This document shows positions 8,466 to 18,312 of a stretch of 64,000 nt of DNA, one piece after another. The stretch covers positions 3,738,001 through 3,802,000 of the forward strand of contig NZ_CP020330.1 of NCBI RefSeq assembly GCF_002043005.1, read 5' to 3'. Positions within the stretch are counted from its first letter, which is position 1; the number at the start of each line of letters is the position of its first letter. The stretch comes from Martelella mediterranea DSM 17316 (GTDB lineage Bacteria; Pseudomonadota; Alphaproteobacteria; Rhizobiales; Rhizobiaceae). The notes beneath the pieces were generated by a model. That model did no database searches and was not told where the DNA came from. It saw only the letters and a program-made list of their open reading frames with translations. A program made the position numbers and the translations under genes.

Positions 8466-9338
8466 TTGCTGATATATGTGATCAGTCTTCGACAGCATGC
8501 CGAAAGGCGTGAGCATCTCGCAGGCGCGCTCAATGCAGTCGGCCTGCGTGCCGAATGGATCGAGGCCGTTGACGGCCGCACGGTCGCGCTTGACGAGATC
8601 GTCAGGCGCGGCAGCTATCCAAGAGCCGGAAGCCACGCTCTGACGCCAACCCAGTACGGCTGCTATCTCAGCCATGTCAAATGCTGGCAGGCATTTCTGG
8701 AAAGCGGGGCGCCGCTCGTCGCGATCTTCGAGGACGATGTCCATCTCGCCGAGGATATCGGCGTTTTTCTGGAACAGGCGGAAAGCTGGTTCCCCGAGGA
8801 TGCGGATGTCGTCAAGCTGGAAACCTGCCTTCAGCCCGTGCGCCTTGAAAGCCAGCCCGTGGATACGGTTTTCGGGCGCGAGCTCTTTCGTCTGCGATCC
8901 CGGCACTTGGGGTCGGCCGCCTATGTTCTCAGCCGAAAGGGCGCCCGCAAGCTGCTGGAAAACAGCGATAAACTCGCAATGGGCGTCGACGCGGTGATGT
9001 TCAATCCGCGGCCCCGGCTGAAGCATGAGATGATCAACTACCAGATCGATCCCGCGATCTGCATTCAGGACGATATCGCCTATCGCTGCGGCCTGCCCCG
9101 CCTGGGTTATTGCTCGAACAACCCGGTTCCGAGAAGCCGGAAATCCTGTGGAACAAATGCCGTCGAATACGCTCGCTATGTGGTGCGTGACGGTCTGCGC
9201 CGCCTGCGCCTGTGCCTCAGATACAGGATCGGCGGTTACCGCAAGCGCGTTATCGACTTTCGCCAACGCCCTGCTTCATCTTGCAAGCGACCGAGCCCGC
9301 GCTATAAAACTGCTATGCAATCGCGGAGCATTCCGTGA
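8466..9338 (+). CDS. Glycosyltransferase family 25 (LPS-type), first of a tandem pair
   Basis: The 290-residue protein begins with LIYVISLRQHAERREHL, the GT25 N-terminus. It has EWIEAVDGRTV, CYLSHVKCW and the acidic motif IFEDDVHL, which serves as the nucleotide-sugar/metal site in the family. It then reads GSAAYVLSRKGARKLL. GT25 enzymes add galactose or related sugars to lipopolysaccharide or capsule at the inner membrane face. The start at 8466 is a TTG. A second GT25 follows within 100 bp and shares the same motif order. The C-terminal 60 residues are Arg-rich and probably membrane-associated. Confidence 0.83.
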   Translation: MLIYVISLRQHAERREHLAGALNAVGLRAEWIEAVDGRTVALDEIVRRGSYPRAGSHALTPTQYGCYLSHVKCWQAFLESGAPLVAIFEDDVHLAEDIGVFLEQAESWFPEDADVVKLETCLQPVRLESQPVDTVFGRELFRLRSRHLGSAAYVLSRKGARKLLENSDKLAMGVDAVMFNPRPRLKHEMINYQIDPAICIQDDIAYRCGLPRLGYCSNNPVPRSRKSCGTNAVEYARYVVRDGLRRLRLCLRYRIGGYRKRVIDFRQRPASSCKRPSPRYKTAMQSRSIP

Positions 9339-9437
9339 ATCGCTCTGTTCCAATGTTTCAGGCAATTGAAAAGGGTGAGCCGCCTTGCCCGGAATTGCCG
9401 CAAAGGCGATATTCCTCCGCCAGCGCGAAAGGGCACC

Positions 9438-10232
9438 GTGCTCACATTCGTCATCAATCTTGACCGCGATAAAGCAAGGCTGAAGCGTGTGGAAGCGCTT
9501 CTTTCCGAACGGGATGTTGCCTTCACCCGGGTCCCGGCGGTTGACGCCCGGTCGCTTTCTCCAGACGAGATCGCGGCGGCCTGCGCTTATCCAACGCCGG
9601 TCAGCATCCGGCTGCAACCCGGTGAGATCGCCTGCTATCTCAGCCATATCAAGGCCTGGCGCCTGCTGCTCGACAGCGACGAGGATTGCGCCGCGATTTT
9701 CGAGGATGATATCGACCTGAGCTGCGACGCAGCCGAGGTTCTTTCCGCGATAGCAGACTGGATGCCGGAAGAGGCAGACGCCGTCAAACTGGAAACCAGC
9801 CTGAAGCCGATAGAGATTGGACGGGCACCAGAAGCCGCCATCGGCGACCGCGAGATCCGGCGGCTTGCCGGCTGCCATATCGGCACCGCGGGTTATGTGA
9901 TCACGCGCAAGGGCGCTGCCCGCATGCTGGCGGAAAGCAAAAAGCTTCGCATGGCGGTGGACACCACGCTGTTCGACCCGCGCGGCGGCGTCGCCGAAAC
10001 GCTGTCGCTGTTCCAACTCTCGCCCGCGCTCTGCATCCAGACTCGGTTGCAGACCAGCGCAGAGCCTGCAAGCGCGAGCAATATTTCAGAAAGAGCCAGC
10101 CATAAATCCTATGGCGCGACGCCGGGCGAAAGACTGGCAAACAGGATCAGGGACAGACTGGCCTATGCCTGCCGAAAGCTGCGCAATTTCGCGAGCGGCG
10201 CGCGCCCAAGGGTGATCGATTTCGAGCCATAA
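9438..10232 (+). CDS. Glycosyltransferase family 25 (LPS-type), second of a tandem pair
   Basis: This 264-residue protein parallels its upstream neighbour: TFVINLDRDKARLKRV, VPAVDARSL, IACYLSHIKAW, IFEDDIDLS and GTAGYVITRKGAARML. The GTG at 9438 is preferred because it places the conserved start of the domain at residue 2; an upstream in-frame start would add a basic, unconserved leader. The tandem arrangement suggests duplication followed by divergence, with each enzyme adding a different sugar to the same surface glycan. Acceptor and donor are not predictable here. Confidence 0.82.
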   Translation: MLTFVINLDRDKARLKRVEALLSERDVAFTRVPAVDARSLSPDEIAAACAYPTPVSIRLQPGEIACYLSHIKAWRLLLDSDEDCAAIFEDDIDLSCDAAEVLSAIADWMPEEADAVKLETSLKPIEIGRAPEAAIGDREIRRLAGCHIGTAGYVITRKGAARMLAESKKLRMAVDTTLFDPRGGVAETLSLFQLSPALCIQTRLQTSAEPASASNISERASHKSYGATPGERLANRIRDRLAYACRKLRNFASGARPRVIDFEP

Positions 10233-10258
10233 AAAAAGGCGGAGCCACAAGCCCCGCC
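10231..10258 (-). terminator. Intrinsic terminator of thrS
   Basis: Read on the minus strand, a GC-rich hairpin (GGCGGGGC...GCTCCGCC) is followed by seven T residues. It lies directly past the thrS stop and overlaps the end of the second GT25 gene. Confidence 0.75.
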
Positions 10259-10269
10259 CCTCTTGGTAC

Positions 10270-12237
10270 TTACGCCCGCTTGCGCTTCAGGTCGGGCGGC
10301 GTTGCCTCGTCGATCAGCAGGGCCAGCGCATCATCGAGCGACATCGACTGCTGGTCGCGGGAGCCGAGGCGGCGGATGTTGACCGTCTCCTCTTCCGCCT
10401 CGCGCATGCCGCAGACAAGAATGACCGGAACCTTGGCCACCGAGTGCTCGCGAACCTTGTAGTTGATCTTCTCGTTACGGAAATCGGTCTCGACCGATAG
10501 TCCCGCATCGCGCAAGCGCTTGGCAACCTTTTCGCCATAACCATCCGCCTCGGTCGTGATCGTGGCGACCACCACCTGCAGCGGCGCGAACCACAGCGGC
10601 ATATGGCCGGAATGGTTTTCGATCAGGATGCCGAGGAAGCGTTCCAGCGAACCGCAGATCGCGCGGTGGATCATCACCGGCTGCTTCTTTTCCGAGGTCG
10701 AGTCGATGTAGAAGGCGCCGAAGCGCTCCGGCAGGTTGAAGTCGACCTGGGTGGTGCCGCACTGCCATTCGCGCCCGATCGCGTCCTTCAGCGTATATTC
10801 GAACTTCGGTCCGTAGAACGCGCCCTCGCCCGGCAGGATGCCGGTCTTGATGCGGCCGCCGGATTGCGCCTCGATGGTCTTCAGCACCGAGGTCATGATC
10901 GCCTCGGCGTGATCCCAGCTCTCGTCGGAACCGACGCGCTTTTCAGGCCGCGTGGAGAGCTTCACCACGATCTCGTCGAACCCAAAATCCTCATAAACCG
11001 ACAGGATCAGATCGTTGATCTTCAGGCATTCTTCCGCAAGCTGCTCCTCGGTGCAGAACACATGGGCATCGTCCTGCGTGAAGCCGCGCACGCGCATCAA
11101 CCCGTGCATCGCGCCCGACGGCTCGTAGCGATGGACGACGCCGAATTCCGCATAGCGGATCGGCAGTTCGCGGTAGGACTTCAGACCATGCTTGAAGAGC
11201 TGGACGTGGCCGGGGCAGTTCATCGGCTTCAGCGCGAAGACGCGCTTGTCCTCTGCCTCCTCATCGGCGCAGGCAACGGCGAACATGTTTTCGCGATACC
11301 ATTCCCAATGGCCGGAGGTCTTCCACAGCGAGGTGTCGAGCACCTGCGGCGCATTGACCTCCTCATATTCGCCAGCAAGCCGACGGCGCATATAGGAGGT
11401 CAGCGACTGGAACATGCGCCAGCCCTTGGAATGCCAGAAGACGACGCCCGGTCCCTCCTCCTGGAAATGGAAGAGGTTCATCTCGCGACCGAGGCGGCGG
11501 TGGTCACGTTTCTCTGCCTCCTCGAGGAAGGTCAGATAGGCGTCGAGATCCTTCTGGTCGGCCCAGGCGGTGCCATAGATGCGGGTCAGCATCGGATTGT
11601 TGCTGTCGCCGCGCCAATAGGCGCCGGCCACCTTCATCAGCTTGAAGGCGTTGCCGATCTGGCCGGTCGAGGTCATGTGCGGGCCGCGGCAAAGGTCGAA
11701 CCAGTCGCCTTGGCTATAGATCTTGAGGTCCTGCCCTTCCGGGATCGCGTCGACCAGCTCGACCTTGTAGGCCTCGCCCTTTTCGGCGAACACCTTCTTG
11801 GCCTTTTCGCGCGACCAGATCTCCTTGGTGAACGGCGCGTTGCGGGCGATGATCTCCTTCATCTTCTTTTCGATCTTCGGCAGGTCTTCCGGGGTGAACG
11901 GAACCTCGCGGGCGAAGTCGTAATAAAAGCCGTTTTCGATCACCGGACCGATGGTCACCTGGGTGCCGGGCCAGAGCTCCTGCACGGCCTCGGCCATCAC
12001 ATGGGCGGCGTCGTGGCGGATCAGCTCCAGCGCGCGGTCATCGGTGCGGGTGACGATCTCGATGCGGCCATCGCTCACCGGATCGGCGAGGTCGCGCAGC
12101 TCGCCATCAAGGGCGATCGCGACGGCCTTCTTGGCCAGCGACTTGGAGATGGATTCGGCGACATCGCGGCCGGTCGTGCCGGCGGCATAGTCGCGCTTCG
12201 AGCCATCGGGAAAGATGAGGGAAATCTGGTCAGACAT
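10270..12237 (-). CDS. thrS: Threonyl-tRNA synthetase
   Basis: The 655-residue product charges tRNA-Thr. In order it shows an N-terminal TGS domain ([19 protein letters not shown]), the second-additional editing domain with the [11 protein letters not shown] zinc-like motif, the class II core with the zinc-ligand segment [25 protein letters not shown] and [14 protein letters not shown], and a C-terminal anticodon-binding domain. The length is typical of bacterial ThrRS. No T-box leader is seen, as expected for this group. It stands alone, bounded by terminators on both sides. Confidence 0.98.
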   Translation of the reverse strand: MSDQISLIFPDGSKRDYAAGTTGRDVAESISKSLAKKAVAIALDGELRDLADPVSDGRIEIVTRTDDRALELIRHDAAHVMAEAVQELWPGTQVTIGPVIENGFYYDFAREVPFTPEDLPKIEKKMKEIIARNAPFTKEIWSREKAKKVFAEKGEAYKVELVDAIPEGQDLKIYSQGDWFDLCRGPHMTSTGQIGNAFKLMKVAGAYWRGDSNNPMLTRIYGTAWADQKDLDAYLTFLEEAEKRDHRRLGREMNLFHFQEEGPGVVFWHSKGWRMFQSLTSYMRRRLAGEYEEVNAPQVLDTSLWKTSGHWEWYRENMFAVACADEEAEDKRVFALKPMNCPGHVQLFKHGLKSYRELPIRYAEFGVVHRYEPSGAMHGLMRVRGFTQDDAHVFCTEEQLAEECLKINDLILSVYEDFGFDEIVVKLSTRPEKRVGSDESWDHAEAIMTSVLKTIEAQSGGRIKTGILPGEGAFYGPKFEYTLKDAIGREWQCGTTQVDFNLPERFGAFYIDSTSEKKQPVMIHRAICGSLERFLGILIENHSGHMPLWFAPLQVVVATITTEADGYGEKVAKRLRDAGLSVETDFRNEKINYKVREHSVAKVPVILVCGMREAEEETVNIRRLGSRDQQSMSLDDALALLIDEATPPDLKRKRA

Positions 12238-12326
12238 GTCATGCTCCTTGAAACCAGTCCCGCCAACGAATGCGGGTGGACAAACTGCCGTATCGCACGG
12301 CGTCTTAAACGAGGCAGGTCAATAAA

Positions 12327-12359
12327 GAAAAAACGGCCCTGCGTAAAGCCGCAAGACCG
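12327..12359 (-). terminator. Intrinsic terminator of the outer-membrane protein gene
   Basis: On the minus strand a 10-bp stem (CGGTCTTGCG with CGCAGGGCCG, two G-U pairs) is followed by six T residues. It lies about 30 bp past the stop of the beta-barrel gene. Confidence 0.7.
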
Positions 12360-12389
12360 GTTCCTGTCAGACGCCGAAACAAGACGGGA

Positions 12390-13079
12390 TCAGAATTTCA
12401 CGCCGAGACCGGCCATCACCGCGTGGGTATGCATCTTGAACTTGGCCGTGGCGCCGGCGGCGGAGGCCAGATCCTCGACGACCTTCTGATCCGGATAGCC
12501 GGTATAGCGATATTCCAGTCGCGTGAAGATGCTGTCGGTGACGGCGTAGTCGAGGCCCGCGCCGACCGTATAGCCGTAGATCGTATCGCTGACGCTGACG
12601 TCCAGTGCGCGGATATAGGCGTTTGCGACCGCAGCACCCCCGGTGACATAGACCAGTGCATTGCCGAAGGAATACCCCAGCCGGCCACGGAGCGTGCCGC
12701 TCCAGTCGGAGCCGATCTCGCCGTTGAAGCCGAGGCCGGTCGGAACCTCACGCTTGCCCCAGCTATATTCGGCATCGCCCTCAATACCCACGACGATGTT
12801 GTTGTCGAGCTGCTTGTTGTAACCGGCAAACAGATTGGCAATCGCGCCATTATAGTTCAGCCCGCGCGACCCTGCGCCGCTGATCGTGCCGCGACCGCCG
12901 GTCCAGCCATAGCCGCCGCCGAGGCCCGCATAGGGACCATTCCAAAGCGGCTCTTCCTCGACATAGACTTCCTGATAGGCCACCGGCTGAATTGGCGGGC
13001 GCAGCGCCAGATCGGCGGCAAATGCCGGAAAGCATGATGCGCCGTAAACGGCGAGAAGTGACGCAGACAGTTTTTTCAT
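12390..13079 (-). CDS. Outer-membrane beta-barrel protein (Omp25/RopB-like)
   Basis: The 229-residue protein starts with a Sec signal ending AFAADLA and ends with phenylalanine (GLGVKF), the BAM recognition signature of outer-membrane barrels. Between them are alternating strands: WNGPYAGLGGGYGW, VGIEGDAEYSWG, GTLRGRLGYSFGNALVYVTGG and SIFTRLEYRYTGY. This is the porin-family/Omp25 architecture abundant in Rhizobiales, involved in envelope integrity. ACGGAG lies before the ATG at 13079. It is monocistronic, with its own terminator. Confidence 0.88.
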   Translation of the reverse strand: MKKLSASLLAVYGASCFPAFAADLALRPPIQPVAYQEVYVEEEPLWNGPYAGLGGGYGWTGGRGTISGAGSRGLNYNGAIANLFAGYNKQLDNNIVVGIEGDAEYSWGKREVPTGLGFNGEIGSDWSGTLRGRLGYSFGNALVYVTGGAAVANAYIRALDVSVSDTIYGYTVGAGLDYAVTDSIFTRLEYRYTGYPDQKVVEDLASAAGATAKFKMHTHAVMAGLGVKF

Positions 13080-13188
13080 GGAAGGCTCCGTACGTGATGA
13101 CTTATCAAAGCCATAGCGCATGAAGCGTTAAAAATTCGTCAGCTTATGGTTTACATACCCTTAATTCGCACAACCTCGGGACGATCTA

Positions 13189-13674
13189 TCATTCGCCGTT
13201 GCGGGCGGGCTCGATCTTCATGTAGTCGAGCGGCAATTGGGTCGAGAACTTGATCTGCTCCATGGCAAAGGAGGACGAGACGTCGCGGATCTCGATCTTC
13301 GCGATCAGCCGCTTGTAGAAGGCGTCATAGGCCGCGATATCTGGCACCACCACGCGCAGCAGATAATCGACCTCGCCGCTCATGCGATAAAATTCCAGCA
13401 CTTCGGGGAAATCCGCGATCACCTCGGAAAACCGCTTCAGCCACTCGACCGAATGGGTATTGGTGCGGATCGCGACGAAGACGGTGACATTGGCGTTGAC
13501 CTTTTCCGGGTCGAGCAGCGCGACCCGCCGCTTGATCACGCCTTCCTCTTCCATCTTCTGGATGCGCCGCCAGCAGGGCGTGGTCGAAAGGCCGACCTTC
13601 TTGCCGATATCGGCAACCGCCAGCGTCGAGTCCTCCTGTATGAGGCGCAAAATTTTCCTATCCAGGCGATCCAT
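13189..13674 (-). CDS. Lrp/AsnC family transcriptional regulator
   Basis: The 161-residue protein has the N-terminal helix-turn-helix (LDRKILRLIQEDSTLAVADIGKKVGLSTTPCWRRI) and a C-terminal RAM ligand-binding domain with SGEVDYLLRVVVPDIAAYD. Lrp/AsnC proteins bind amino acids and form octamers. No divergent amino-acid gene is adjacent, so the target is unclear. Confidence 0.92.
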   Translation of the reverse strand: MDRLDRKILRLIQEDSTLAVADIGKKVGLSTTPCWRRIQKMEEEGVIKRRVALLDPEKVNANVTVFVAIRTNTHSVEWLKRFSEVIADFPEVLEFYRMSGEVDYLLRVVVPDIAAYDAFYKRLIAKIEIRDVSSSFAMEQIKFSTQLPLDYMKIEPARNGE

Positions 13675-13760
13675 TTCCGCTCTCCGTAAAATATTTTTGC
13701 TCTTATAGCATCAATTTTTCGATTTGAAAGGGCCATTCCGCGCGGCGGCGAGCCGCGCCA

Positions 13761-14393
13761 TCACCCCGCGAAAAGCCGCACCGCCGCCTTCAGCTCGGGC
13801 AGAACCTCGGCTTCGAACCAAGGGTTGCGCTTCAGCCATGCGGTATTGCGCCAGCTTGGATGCGGCAGCGGCAGGATGCGGGGGCTGGTATTGGCGAAAT
13901 AGCTGGCGCGCCAGTTGTGCACGGTTTCCGTAAGCGTCTTCCGGCTCGCCTCCCCCATATGCCATTTCTGGGCATACATGCCGATGGCGAGCACGAGTTC
14001 GATCTGCGGCATGGCCGCCATCGCCCGCTCGCGCCATTGCGGCGCGCATTCCCGGCGCGGCGGCAGATCGCTGCCGCGCGCGTCATAGCCCGGAAAACAG
14101 AAACCCATCGGCATGATGGCGAAACGCGCCGTGTCGTAAAACGCCGCGCGATCGACGCCCATCCAGTCGCGCAGCCGGTCGCCGGAACGGTCGTTGAACG
14201 GAATGCCGGTCTCGTGCACCCTGAGCCCCGGGGCCTGACCGGCGATCAGCACCCGCGCGGTCGGCGACAGGATCGCGACGGGGCGCGGTTCATGCGGCAG
14301 CGGCTCGCCCATCTGCGGACAGTCGCGGCAGATGCGGCAGGCCGCGATCCGTTCTGCAAGTTCAATCTGATCTGTCAGCGAAAGCTCCCTCAT
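13761..14393 (-). CDS. Uracil-DNA glycosylase family protein
   Basis: The 210-residue product (start MRELSLTDQ at 14393) has the UDG-fold marks: VLIAGQAPGLRVHETGIPFNDRSGDRLRDW near residue 50-80 (water-activating region), and the C-terminal LPLPHPSWRN (His-Pro-Ser leucine-loop motif). An N-terminal cysteine cluster, CRICRDC, suggests an iron-sulfur site, but the other ligands are not clear. Such proteins excise uracil from DNA, or are inactive relatives. Confidence 0.82.
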   Translation of the reverse strand: MRELSLTDQIELAERIAACRICRDCPQMGEPLPHEPRPVAILSPTARVLIAGQAPGLRVHETGIPFNDRSGDRLRDWMGVDRAAFYDTARFAIMPMGFCFPGYDARGSDLPPRRECAPQWRERAMAAMPQIELVLAIGMYAQKWHMGEASRKTLTETVHNWRASYFANTSPRILPLPHPSWRNTAWLKRNPWFEAEVLPELKAAVRLFAG

Positions 14394-14508
14394 TGCCGGC
14401 TCCCGGCATAGATGTATTACCGCCGTCTTAAAAAACAGCCCTAACAAATCCTTTACGGATTTCTTAACAATTCGTTCGTATCCTCGCCCTCAATCGAGGA
14501 TGGATGCG

Positions 14509-16203
14509 ATGACGAACCGTGCCGAACTGATTGCCAGCCCCCGCGACGAAGCCGATACCGCCGGCGAATTCCGCGCCGCGCTTCAAAGTCTTGAGAAAAG
14601 CGCGCCCGCGATCGCGATCATGCTGGCGCTCGCCGGCTTCGGCTTTCTCTATCTCGGGCGCGACCTGATCTTCGCGGTCTGGGCGCTGGCGGCGCTGATC
14701 CTGCACGGCGTCGCGTTCCTGACCATCCGTCAGGCCGCGCGCGCGGGCGAAGATACCGCATCGGTGCGCAAATGGAACGCCCGCGTCATCGGCGCCTACT
14801 GGCTGGCAGGCGGCGCCTGGGCGCTTCTCTCCGTTCTGGAGTGCGGCGCCTGTGGCGGCGCGGCGCTGCCCTTCTTCAAGGCGTCCATGGTGATTGTCGC
14901 GCTGTCGATGATGGCGCTTGGCGCGGTCGCGCTGCCGCGCTCGGCCTGGCATGTCTTCCTGCCGGCGGTCATGGCCTTCGGCCTCGTCGCCTATCAGAGC
15001 CGCGAGCCCTTCGATATCGGCCTGGCGGCCGTGCTTGCGATCGTCATGCTGTTCATCGCCTATTTCAACCATCACATCGCCGCGAGCGAAATGGCGCTGA
15101 AAACCAGGGAAAGCGAAAAGGACCTGCTTGCCGGACAACTGACCGAAAGCCTCGCCAGGGCGGAAGCCGCGGCCGAGGCCGCCGAGGCGGCCAACCAGGC
15201 CAAATCGACCTTCCTCGCCGCCATGTCGCACGACCTGCGCACGCCGCTCAACGCGATCATCGGCTTTTCGGAAATCATGAAGACCGAGATGATGGGGCCG
15301 CTGCCAAACGCCCACTACCGCGAATATGCCGCCGACATCCATCAGTCCGGCCGGCACCTGCTCGACATGATCGACAGCGTGCTCGACCTGTCGCGGCTGG
15401 AAGCCGGCGGCTATCGGCTGAACGAGCAGCCGGTCTATCTCGTCGACGTCATCGATGCCTCGATGGCAATGATCGGCGGCGCGGCCGCGGCCAAGGCGAT
15501 CGCCCTCAAATGCGATGTCGCTGGCGCGCTTTCGCCGATCACCGCCGATGGTCGGGCGGTGAAGCAGATGCTGCTCAACCTGATCTCGAATGCGGTCAAG
15601 TTTTCCGATGAACATGCCGAGGTGCTGATCCTGGCCGGCACGACCGCGGAAGGCGGCCAGTATCTCAGCGTTCGCGATTTTGGCTGCGGCATGGACTGTG
15701 ATGCGCTGGCGCTTGCCACCACCGCCTTCTCGCGCGGCGCGGAGGCCCGCGATGTCGAAGGATTCGGCCTTGGCCTTGCAATCGTCAAGCAGCTTGCGGA
15801 CGCCCATCAGGGCGAGTTGATCCTGCAATCCGCTCCCGGCGAGGGCACGCTCGCCACGATCCTGTTCCCCACGGGCCGGGTGATCGACCTGCCGGCAGCA
15901 GCACTCCATCACCAGGACACCGGCCTCACCGTGGCCCTGTCCCCCGAACGGGCGATGCCGTTTGCGCCCGACAGCATCACGATCGAAACCACGGCCCGGA
16001 CGTCCGAAACCCGCAGCGGCCGCGACCGGCTTGCCGCGGCGCTGAAACGCCGGGGCCGCAAGGTTGCCAATGACGCGCCGCTTCAGCCTGAAGAAGACGC
16101 GGCGGCCGCCCTGGCGTTCGAAGACGCGCTTGAGGCCGAGATCATCGAAGCGATGCAGGCCGATGACGGGGCGCGCCGGCACGAGGCCGCCAATGCCGCA
16201 TGA
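14509..16203 (+). CDS. Membrane sensor histidine kinase
   Basis: The 564-residue protein has about five to six hydrophobic segments in the first 195 residues, then a short coiled coil (ARAEAAAEAAEAANQAK). HisKA follows with the phosphorylatable His in AAMSHDLRTPLNAIIGFSEIM, then HATPase_c with N box LLNLISNAVKFS, G1 DFGCGMD, and G2 GFGLGLAIVKQLA plus GEGTLATI. There is no HAMP and no fused receiver. A 110-residue C-terminal tail has no recognised domain. I use the ATG at 14509, which has GAGG nine bases upstream; the ATG at 14500 abuts it. No response regulator is adjacent, so it is an orphan kinase. Its stop overlaps the GNAT gene. Confidence 0.88.
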   Translation: MTNRAELIASPRDEADTAGEFRAALQSLEKSAPAIAIMLALAGFGFLYLGRDLIFAVWALAALILHGVAFLTIRQAARAGEDTASVRKWNARVIGAYWLAGGAWALLSVLECGACGGAALPFFKASMVIVALSMMALGAVALPRSAWHVFLPAVMAFGLVAYQSREPFDIGLAAVLAIVMLFIAYFNHHIAASEMALKTRESEKDLLAGQLTESLARAEAAAEAAEAANQAKSTFLAAMSHDLRTPLNAIIGFSEIMKTEMMGPLPNAHYREYAADIHQSGRHLLDMIDSVLDLSRLEAGGYRLNEQPVYLVDVIDASMAMIGGAAAAKAIALKCDVAGALSPITADGRAVKQMLLNLISNAVKFSDEHAEVLILAGTTAEGGQYLSVRDFGCGMDCDALALATTAFSRGAEARDVEGFGLGLAIVKQLADAHQGELILQSAPGEGTLATILFPTGRVIDLPAAALHHQDTGLTVALSPERAMPFAPDSITIETTARTSETRSGRDRLAAALKRRGRKVANDAPLQPEEDAAAALAFEDALEAEIIEAMQADDGARRHEAANAA

Positions 16204-16729
16204 CATTGCCGCGATCCCGGTGATCGAAACCGAACGGCTGCTTCTGCGCCCGCTCGTCTTTGCCGACTGGCCCGCCTATTTCGCCTTTCTCGCCTCCGAT
16301 CGCGCCCGCTACATGGGCGGACCGCACAGCGAGGAAACGGCGTGGTCGTTCTTCTGCAACGATGTCGCTCAGTGGACGCTCTTCAGCCATGGCGCGCTGA
16401 TGTTCGAAGACCGCCAGACGGGCGAAACGATGGGACAGGTGGCGCTCTGCAAGGGGCCGCTTTTTCCCGAACTGGAACTCGGCTGGTTCGTCTATGACGG
16501 CGCGGAGGGCAAAGGATATGCGCTCGAGGCGGCGTCAGCGCTGCGCGACTGGGGTTTTGCAACGCTCGGCGTGAGCGAATGCGTCAGCTATGTCGATCCG
16601 GACAACGCCCGCTCGATCCGCCTTGCCGAACGGCTCGGCGCACGGCTCGATCCGGAAGCCCAAGCCCCGCACCCGGCGAACCTCGTCTACCGGCATGAGC
16701 GCCAAGCGCCTCAGAAGAACACCACATAG
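16193..16729 (+). CDS. GNAT family N-acetyltransferase (RimJ/RimL-like)
   Basis: The 178-residue protein opens with VIETERLLLRPLVFADW, the RimJ/RimL-type entry, and has ELELGWFVYDGAEGKGYALEAASALRDWGF as the acetyl-CoA pyrophosphate-binding region, then VDPDNARSIRLAERLGA. It overlaps the end of the histidine kinase by 11 bp, indicating translational coupling. Its 3' end overlaps the convergent dgkA gene by 19 bp. The substrate is unknown. Confidence 0.88.
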   Translation: MPHDIAAIPVIETERLLLRPLVFADWPAYFAFLASDRARYMGGPHSEETAWSFFCNDVAQWTLFSHGALMFEDRQTGETMGQVALCKGPLFPELELGWFVYDGAEGKGYALEAASALRDWGFATLGVSECVSYVDPDNARSIRLAERLGARLDPEAQAPHPANLVYRHERQAPQKNTT

Positions 16730-17073
16730 ACGGCGTAGATAAAATTGCTGCTGATCAGGCAGAAGGTCGCGAACGAGCCGAGGTCCTTGGCATGCCGGCC
16801 TTCCACGGAGAGTTCCGGCGACACCCGGTCGATGATCTCCTCGACGGCGGTATTGAGCGCTTCCACGCCGAACAGGCACAGCATCAGGATCACGAAGATC
16901 ATGAACTGAACCGCGCTCGCGCCGACAAGGAAGAACAACACGAGACCGACCACGAAGCCGATCAGTTCGTGGCGGAAGGCCTCTTCCTTCAGCAACCGCA
17001 TGAAGCCCTGGAACGAATAGCCGCCAGCCGCGAGCAGATGGCGGAATCCCTTCTTCTTCTCGATCGGGGCCAT
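16711..17073 (-). CDS. dgkA: Diacylglycerol kinase (DgkA type)
   Basis: This 120-residue integral membrane protein has three hydrophobic helices and the family signature EALNTAVEEIID, whose acidic residues bind Mg-ATP. An amphipathic FRHELIGF segment precedes the first helix. DgkA phosphorylates diacylglycerol released during periplasmic glucan modification, recycling it to phosphatidic acid. The size is typical. It converges on and overlaps the acetyltransferase 3' end. Confidence 0.93.
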   Translation of the reverse strand: MAPIEKKKGFRHLLAAGGYSFQGFMRLLKEEAFRHELIGFVVGLVLFFLVGASAVQFMIFVILMLCLFGVEALNTAVEEIIDRVSPELSVEGRHAKDLGSFATFCLISSNFIYAVYVVFF

Positions 17074-17198
17074 GCATTATCCTTCGCCGTTTTCAAAACC
17101 AGCCAAATCACTTACCTAGCCTGAAAGGCCTGCGGCGTCGCCCGGTTTAGGGCGCAAACTGCCACAGGCCCGTGACAGTCCTGCGACACGTTTGTGAC

Positions 17199-18215
17199 TT
17201 ACGCTTCCCGGTCGGACACACCGGCTTCCTCGAATGTGGCCATGCCTGTATGACAGGCGGCGGCGGCCTTCACCAGGCTCGCCGCAAGGGCCGCGCCCGT
17301 GCCCTCGCCCAGCCGCATGCCGAGCGCCAAGAGCGGCGTCTTGCCGAGTTTCTGCACGAGCTTCAGATGCCCCGGCTCCGCTGAGACATGGGCGATCATG
17401 CAGTGGTCGAGCGCCGAGGGGTTGGCGGCCTTCAGCACGGCGGCGGCGGCGGTCGCGACATAGCCGTCGATCAGCACCGGCACTTTCTGCATGCGCGCGG
17501 CGATGATCGCGCCGGCGATCGCCGCCAGTTCCCGCCCGCCGAGGCGGCGCAAGGCTTCCAGCGGATCGGACAGGTGATCCTTGTGAAGCGTCACGGCCTG
17601 CTCGACCAGCGCGACCTTGCGTTCGTAAGCTTCCCCTTCCACACCCGTGCCCGGACCGACCCAGTCGGTAGCATTGCCGCCATAAAGCCCGTAGCTGAGC
17701 GCGGCGGCGACGGTGGTGTTGCCGATACCCATCTCGCCGAGGCAGAGAAGATCGACGCCGCCGGCCACCGCCTCCATGCCGTAGGCCATGGTCGCGGCGC
17801 AATCCCGCTCCGAAAGCGCCGGCTCGACCGAGATGTCGCCGGTTGGGTGATCGAGCGCGAGGTCGAATATTTTCAGGCTGAGATCAACGCTGGCGCAGAT
17901 CTGGTTGATCGCCGCGCCGCCCTTGGCGAAGTTGTCGACCATCTGCTTTGTGACGGCTTGCGGGTAGGCCGAAACGCCTCTGGCGGCAATGCCGTGGTTG
18001 CCGGCAAAAACAGCAACCATGGGCCGATTGACCGCCGGCGTGCGCCCGCTCCAGGCCGCAAGCCACATGGCGATCTCTTCCAGCCTGCCAAGCGAACCCG
18101 GAGGTTTGGTAAGTACAGAGTTGCGTTTTCTCGCCTGAGAGAGTATCTGTGCGTCGGCCTTGGGGAAGGCGTCCAGCAAAGTGCGAAAATCCTCGAATGG
18201 GTGTCCATCGCTCAT
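17199..18215 (-). CDS. cobT: Nicotinate-nucleotide--dimethylbenzimidazole phosphoribosyltransferase
   Basis: The 338-residue enzyme activates dimethylbenzimidazole to alpha-ribazole phosphate for the lower ligand of cobalamin (called CobU in the older rhizobial scheme). Visible signatures include PPGSLGRLEEIA at the N-terminus, VFAGNHGIAARGVSAYP, the GEMGIGNTTVAAAL loop, and GYVATAAAAVLK near the end. It is divergent from cobS, with 97 bp between them. I looked for a B12 riboswitch there and saw none. Confidence 0.96.
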   Translation of the reverse strand: MSDGHPFEDFRTLLDAFPKADAQILSQARKRNSVLTKPPGSLGRLEEIAMWLAAWSGRTPAVNRPMVAVFAGNHGIAARGVSAYPQAVTKQMVDNFAKGGAAINQICASVDLSLKIFDLALDHPTGDISVEPALSERDCAATMAYGMEAVAGGVDLLCLGEMGIGNTTVAAALSYGLYGGNATDWVGPGTGVEGEAYERKVALVEQAVTLHKDHLSDPLEALRRLGGRELAAIAGAIIAARMQKVPVLIDGYVATAAAAVLKAANPSALDHCMIAHVSAEPGHLKLVQKLGKTPLLALGMRLGEGTGAALAASLVKAAAACHTGMATFEEAGVSDREA

Positions 18216-18312
18216 TTGTCTTGTCCCGTGCTATGCTGACAGCGTTGCCAAAGCTCATATTTTTCAAACGGCCGGCTAGCAAGGCCGAAGTCCTGGAAAC
18301 GAGCACAAACCG

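Noticed and set aside
18216..18312. Cobalamin riboswitch between cobT and cobS
   Set aside because: The 97-bp gap lacks the B12 box and is too short for the fold.
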